DNA of 6,195 nt from SIG636 sp045592105 (lineage in GTDB: Bacteria > Bacillota > Clostridia > Oscillospirales > CAG-382), in NCBI GenBank assembly GCA_045592105.1, contig JAZNUB010000050.1:1-6195 (forward strand), read 5' to 3'. Position numbers and translations under genes: made by a program. Shown here piece by piece: positions 5,178 through 6,195 of this stretch. Numbering within the stretch: the first letter of the stretch is position 1; every line of letters begins with the position of its first letter. Below the pieces are notes generated by a model. It was given only the letters and a program-made list of their open reading frames with translations. It had not been told where the DNA came from and searched no databases.

Positions 5178-5795
5178 GTGCCTGCTGTGGCAGAAAAAAG
5201 CCCTGAAAAAAGAATATTTACCGTGCCTAACGTATTAAGTATGCTTCGCATAGTGCTTATACCCATATATGCATACCTTTACCTCACGGCTGAAACCAAT
5301 AAGGATTTCTATATAGCCGCAGGCGTTATGGCGTTTTCTATGATAACGGACGCGTTTGACGGTATCATAGCCCGCAAATTCAACCTAATAACAACGCTTG
5401 GCAAAGCGCTTGACCCCGTTGCGGATAAGCTTACGCAAGCCGTGGTGCTGGTGTGCTTAACCATAAGATTTTGGCACCACAAGCAGTTTTTAATCCTTGC
5501 AGGCATCTTCATTGTAAAGGAAACGTTTATGCTTATAATGGGCGTTTTGAACCTACGTAAGGGCAAGATGCTAAGCGGCGCGCTTATAGCAGGCAAAGTT
5601 TGCACAACGGTTTTGTTCGTGGGGATGGCGCTGTTTATGCTTTGCCCCAATATGTCCGGCACATACGTTTGGGTTATATCCATGCTGTGCTCTGCGGCAA
5701 TGGTGGTATCGCTTTGGTTTTACGTATCAACCTATATGGGCGCAGACCACGGCGTGCAGGTAGTACCGCTTGCCGAACAAAACAAAAAAATGTAG
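5178..5795 (+). CDS. Second CDP-alcohol phosphatidyltransferase, specificity unknown, 205 aa
   Basis: This is a membrane enzyme of the same family as the gene before it, moving a phosphatidyl group from CDP-diacylglycerol to an alcohol. The CAP signature is intact: D58, D61, G62, A65, R66, G75, D79, D83, so it should be active. It differs from PgsA where the acceptor is read. The SREFLISGLR block is replaced by VKETFMLIMG (113-122), and the SKWGKLKT block by GALIAGKVCTT (134-144). It also has an N-terminal extension (MPAVAEKSPEKR) and a polar C-terminal tail (about 187-205). Possible products are cardiolipin (CAP-type synthase), phosphatidylglycerophosphate, or a polar lipid such as an inositol or serine lipid; the sequence alone does not decide. 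The start is GTG at 5178, with AAAGGA 7 nt upstream; a GTG at 5187 is an alternative. It is the last gene of the operon. Confidence 0.9.
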   Translation: MPAVAEKSPEKRIFTVPNVLSMLRIVLIPIYAYLYLTAETNKDFYIAAGVMAFSMITDAFDGIIARKFNLITTLGKALDPVADKLTQAVVLVCLTIRFWHHKQFLILAGIFIVKETFMLIMGVLNLRKGKMLSGALIAGKVCTTVLFVGMALFMLCPNMSGTYVWVISMLCSAAMVVSLWFYVSTYMGADHGVQVVPLAEQNKKM

Positions 5796-5807
5796 CGTAT
5801 CCGCTAC
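5784..5807 (-). terminator. Possible minus-strand intrinsic terminator at the operon's 3' end
   Basis: GTAGCG (5792-5797) and CGCTAC (5802-5807) form a perfect 6-bp stem with a 4-nt loop. Read on the minus strand, the stem is followed by A and then seven T (5790-5784), the form of an intrinsic terminator facing into the 3' end of the phosphatidyltransferase gene. It would stop antisense readthrough. On the plus strand no T-run follows, so it is not a clear terminator for the operon itself. The stem is short and the A-run also encodes the Lys-Lys end of the protein, so chance is possible. Confidence 0.35.
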
Positions 5808-5812
5808 CGCTA

Positions 5813-5909
5813 AAACCAAACGCCGTATTTAACCGCAACGCGGCGGTCGATTCGTGAATCGACCCTACGCACCGCAACAAGGCTTTAGTTTTAAAATAAA
5901 ACGCAACAA
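5813..5909 (-). repeat. Long intergenic repeat, copy A
   Basis: The first 70 nt (5813-5882) match copy A' (5953-6022) at 67 of 70 bases; the three differences are all transitions. After that the match is looser, with a one-base indel, to about 5909. It contains a palindrome at 5845-5864 (GGTCGATTC-GT-GAATCGACC), a small hairpin CCGC-AAC-GCGG (5833-5843), and CGCCG / CGGCG arms at 5821-5825 and 5841-5845. Read on the minus strand, the palindrome is entered by GTAGGG and left by CCGCCG. Confidence 0.85.
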
Positions 5910-5914
5910 TTTAT

Positions 5915-5940
5915 CGTAGGGCGGGGGCTTGCTCCCGCCG
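5915..5940 (+). repeat. Short inverted element with a GC-rich core
   Basis: It reads CGTAGGG then GGCGGGGGC-TT-GCTCCCGCC (5920-5939), a near-perfect 9-bp inverted repeat with one G-T wobble, ending in CCG. The frame GTAGGG...CCG is the same as in the two long copies but on the opposite strand, and the palindrome core is different. It lacks a T-run, so it is not a standard terminator. Confidence 0.65.
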
Positions 5941-5952
5941 AGCGCGACATCT

Positions 5953-6047
5953 AAACCAAACGCCGTATTTAACCGCAACGCGGCGGTCGATTCATGAATC
6001 GACCCTACACACTGCAACAAGGTTTAATTTCAATATGAAGCGTAACA
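5953..6047 (-). repeat. Long intergenic repeat, copy A'
   Basis: This is a second copy of the 5813-5909 repeat in the same orientation. Its palindrome at 5985-6004 is perfect over 20 bp (centred on CATG), where copy A has one central mismatch. Small internal hairpin arms (CCGC-AAC-GCGG) are kept. The 3' portion has drifted more than the 5' portion. Confidence 0.85.
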
Positions 6048-6079
6048 CCTAAATTGTAGTACATCGTTAATATTAAAAC

Positions 6080-6108
6080 TTCACATTTTGCAAATAGTAT
6101 GGTATACT
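6080..6108 (+). promoter_or_regulatory. Sigma-A promoter for the partial gene
   Basis: TTCACA (6080-6085), a 17-nt spacer, then TATACT (6103-6108): five of six matches in each hexamer. The predicted start is near 6115, giving a leader of about 30 nt to the ATG at 6144. The gene thus has its own promoter and need not depend on the phospholipid operon. Confidence 0.75.
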
Positions 6109-6111
6109 AAT

Positions 6112-6136
6112 CACATCTACTACAAAAAAGGATGTG
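6112..6136. promoter_or_regulatory. Inverted repeat over start site and SD, possible operator
   Basis: CACATC (6112-6117) and GATGTG (6131-6136) form a 6-bp inverted repeat with a 13-nt gap. It covers the predicted transcription start and the SD (AAAAGGA, 6126-6132). The left arm begins before the predicted start, so a DNA operator, perhaps autoregulatory, is likelier than an RNA hairpin. This is inference from position only. Confidence 0.4.
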
Positions 6137-6143
6137 TAGCCAT

Positions 6144-6195
6144 ATGAGTAAAGAAATCCGTTTAAGTGAAGAAGAACAGCTTTTTCTTACGAGCA
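6144..6195 (+). CDS. Partial gene, N-terminal 17 codons only, unknown function
   Basis: The reading frame opens at ATG 6144 and runs off the window: MSKEIRLSEEEQLFLTS. An SD (AAAAGGA) lies about 11 nt upstream, slightly far, and a good promoter lies at 6080-6108, so a real gene start is likely. The charged start followed by a short beta-like stretch (KEIRLS) and a helix-like run (EEEQLFLTS) recalls ribbon-helix-helix or mobilisation-accessory proteins, which often begin this way. That is only a resemblance in 17 residues. The inverted repeat over its start site would fit an autoregulating DNA-binding protein. Function cannot be assigned from what is visible. Confidence 0.65.
   Translation, partial: MSKEIRLSEEEQLFLTS

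Larger units (their letters stand above)
5796..6079. repeat. Gene-free stretch filled by a composite palindromic repeat
   Basis: No gene lies between the phosphatidyltransferase stop and the partial gene at 6144. The order is long copy A (5813-5909), a short inverted element (5915-5940), long copy A' (5953-6047), then about 30 AT-rich bases before the next promoter. No clear plus-strand terminator is seen. The long copies are at a 140-bp offset, so the region could be an A-B tandem unit with the second B missing. Confidence 0.75.

Noticed and set aside
5920..5939. GC-rich inverted repeat as terminator of the pgsA operon
   Set aside because: No T-run follows on either strand, and it shares its frame with the neighbouring repeat family.

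Overview
The window looks like a piece of chromosome from a low- to mid-GC Gram-positive bacterium, most likely a gut-type Clostridia / Oscillospiraceae-like Firmicute. This rests on strong GGAGG-type Shine-Dalgarno sites, consensus sigma-A promoters, clostridial-looking housekeeping proteins, and palindromic intergenic repeats of a style I associate with that group. The taxonomic call is an inference; no rRNA or other firm marker is present.

Layout, left to right. Positions 1-217 hold no gene. They hold a run of five hairpins, including three ~40-nt tandem units with compensating stem changes. Positions 218-3585 hold a minus-strand block, in transcription order rplM (L13), rpsI (S9), argS (arginyl-tRNA synthetase) and a yebC/TACO1-family gene. 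All four concern translation. A near-perfect promoter with upstream A-tracts at about 3631-3688 drives the block. A hairpin in the rpsI-argS gap may attenuate readthrough into argS. Positions 3586-3852 are the divergent control region, with a second, plus-strand promoter at 3786-3814 that carries nested inverted repeats.

Positions 3853-5795 hold a plus-strand operon: a short TtcA-family tRNA thiolation enzyme, then pgsA (phosphatidylglycerophosphate synthase), then a second CDP-alcohol phosphatidyltransferase of unknown specificity. The gaps are 26-27 nt, so the three are probably cotranscribed. Positions 5796-6143 hold two ~97-nt direct repeats, 140 bp apart, around a short related inverted element with a different palindrome core. 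A good promoter with an inverted repeat over its start site follows, then the first 17 codons of a plus-strand gene cut by the window edge.

The genes are ordinary housekeeping genes and I see no defence, mobile or biosynthetic system. The unexplained material is non-coding: the covarying hairpin array at the left end and the modular palindrome repeats at the right end.
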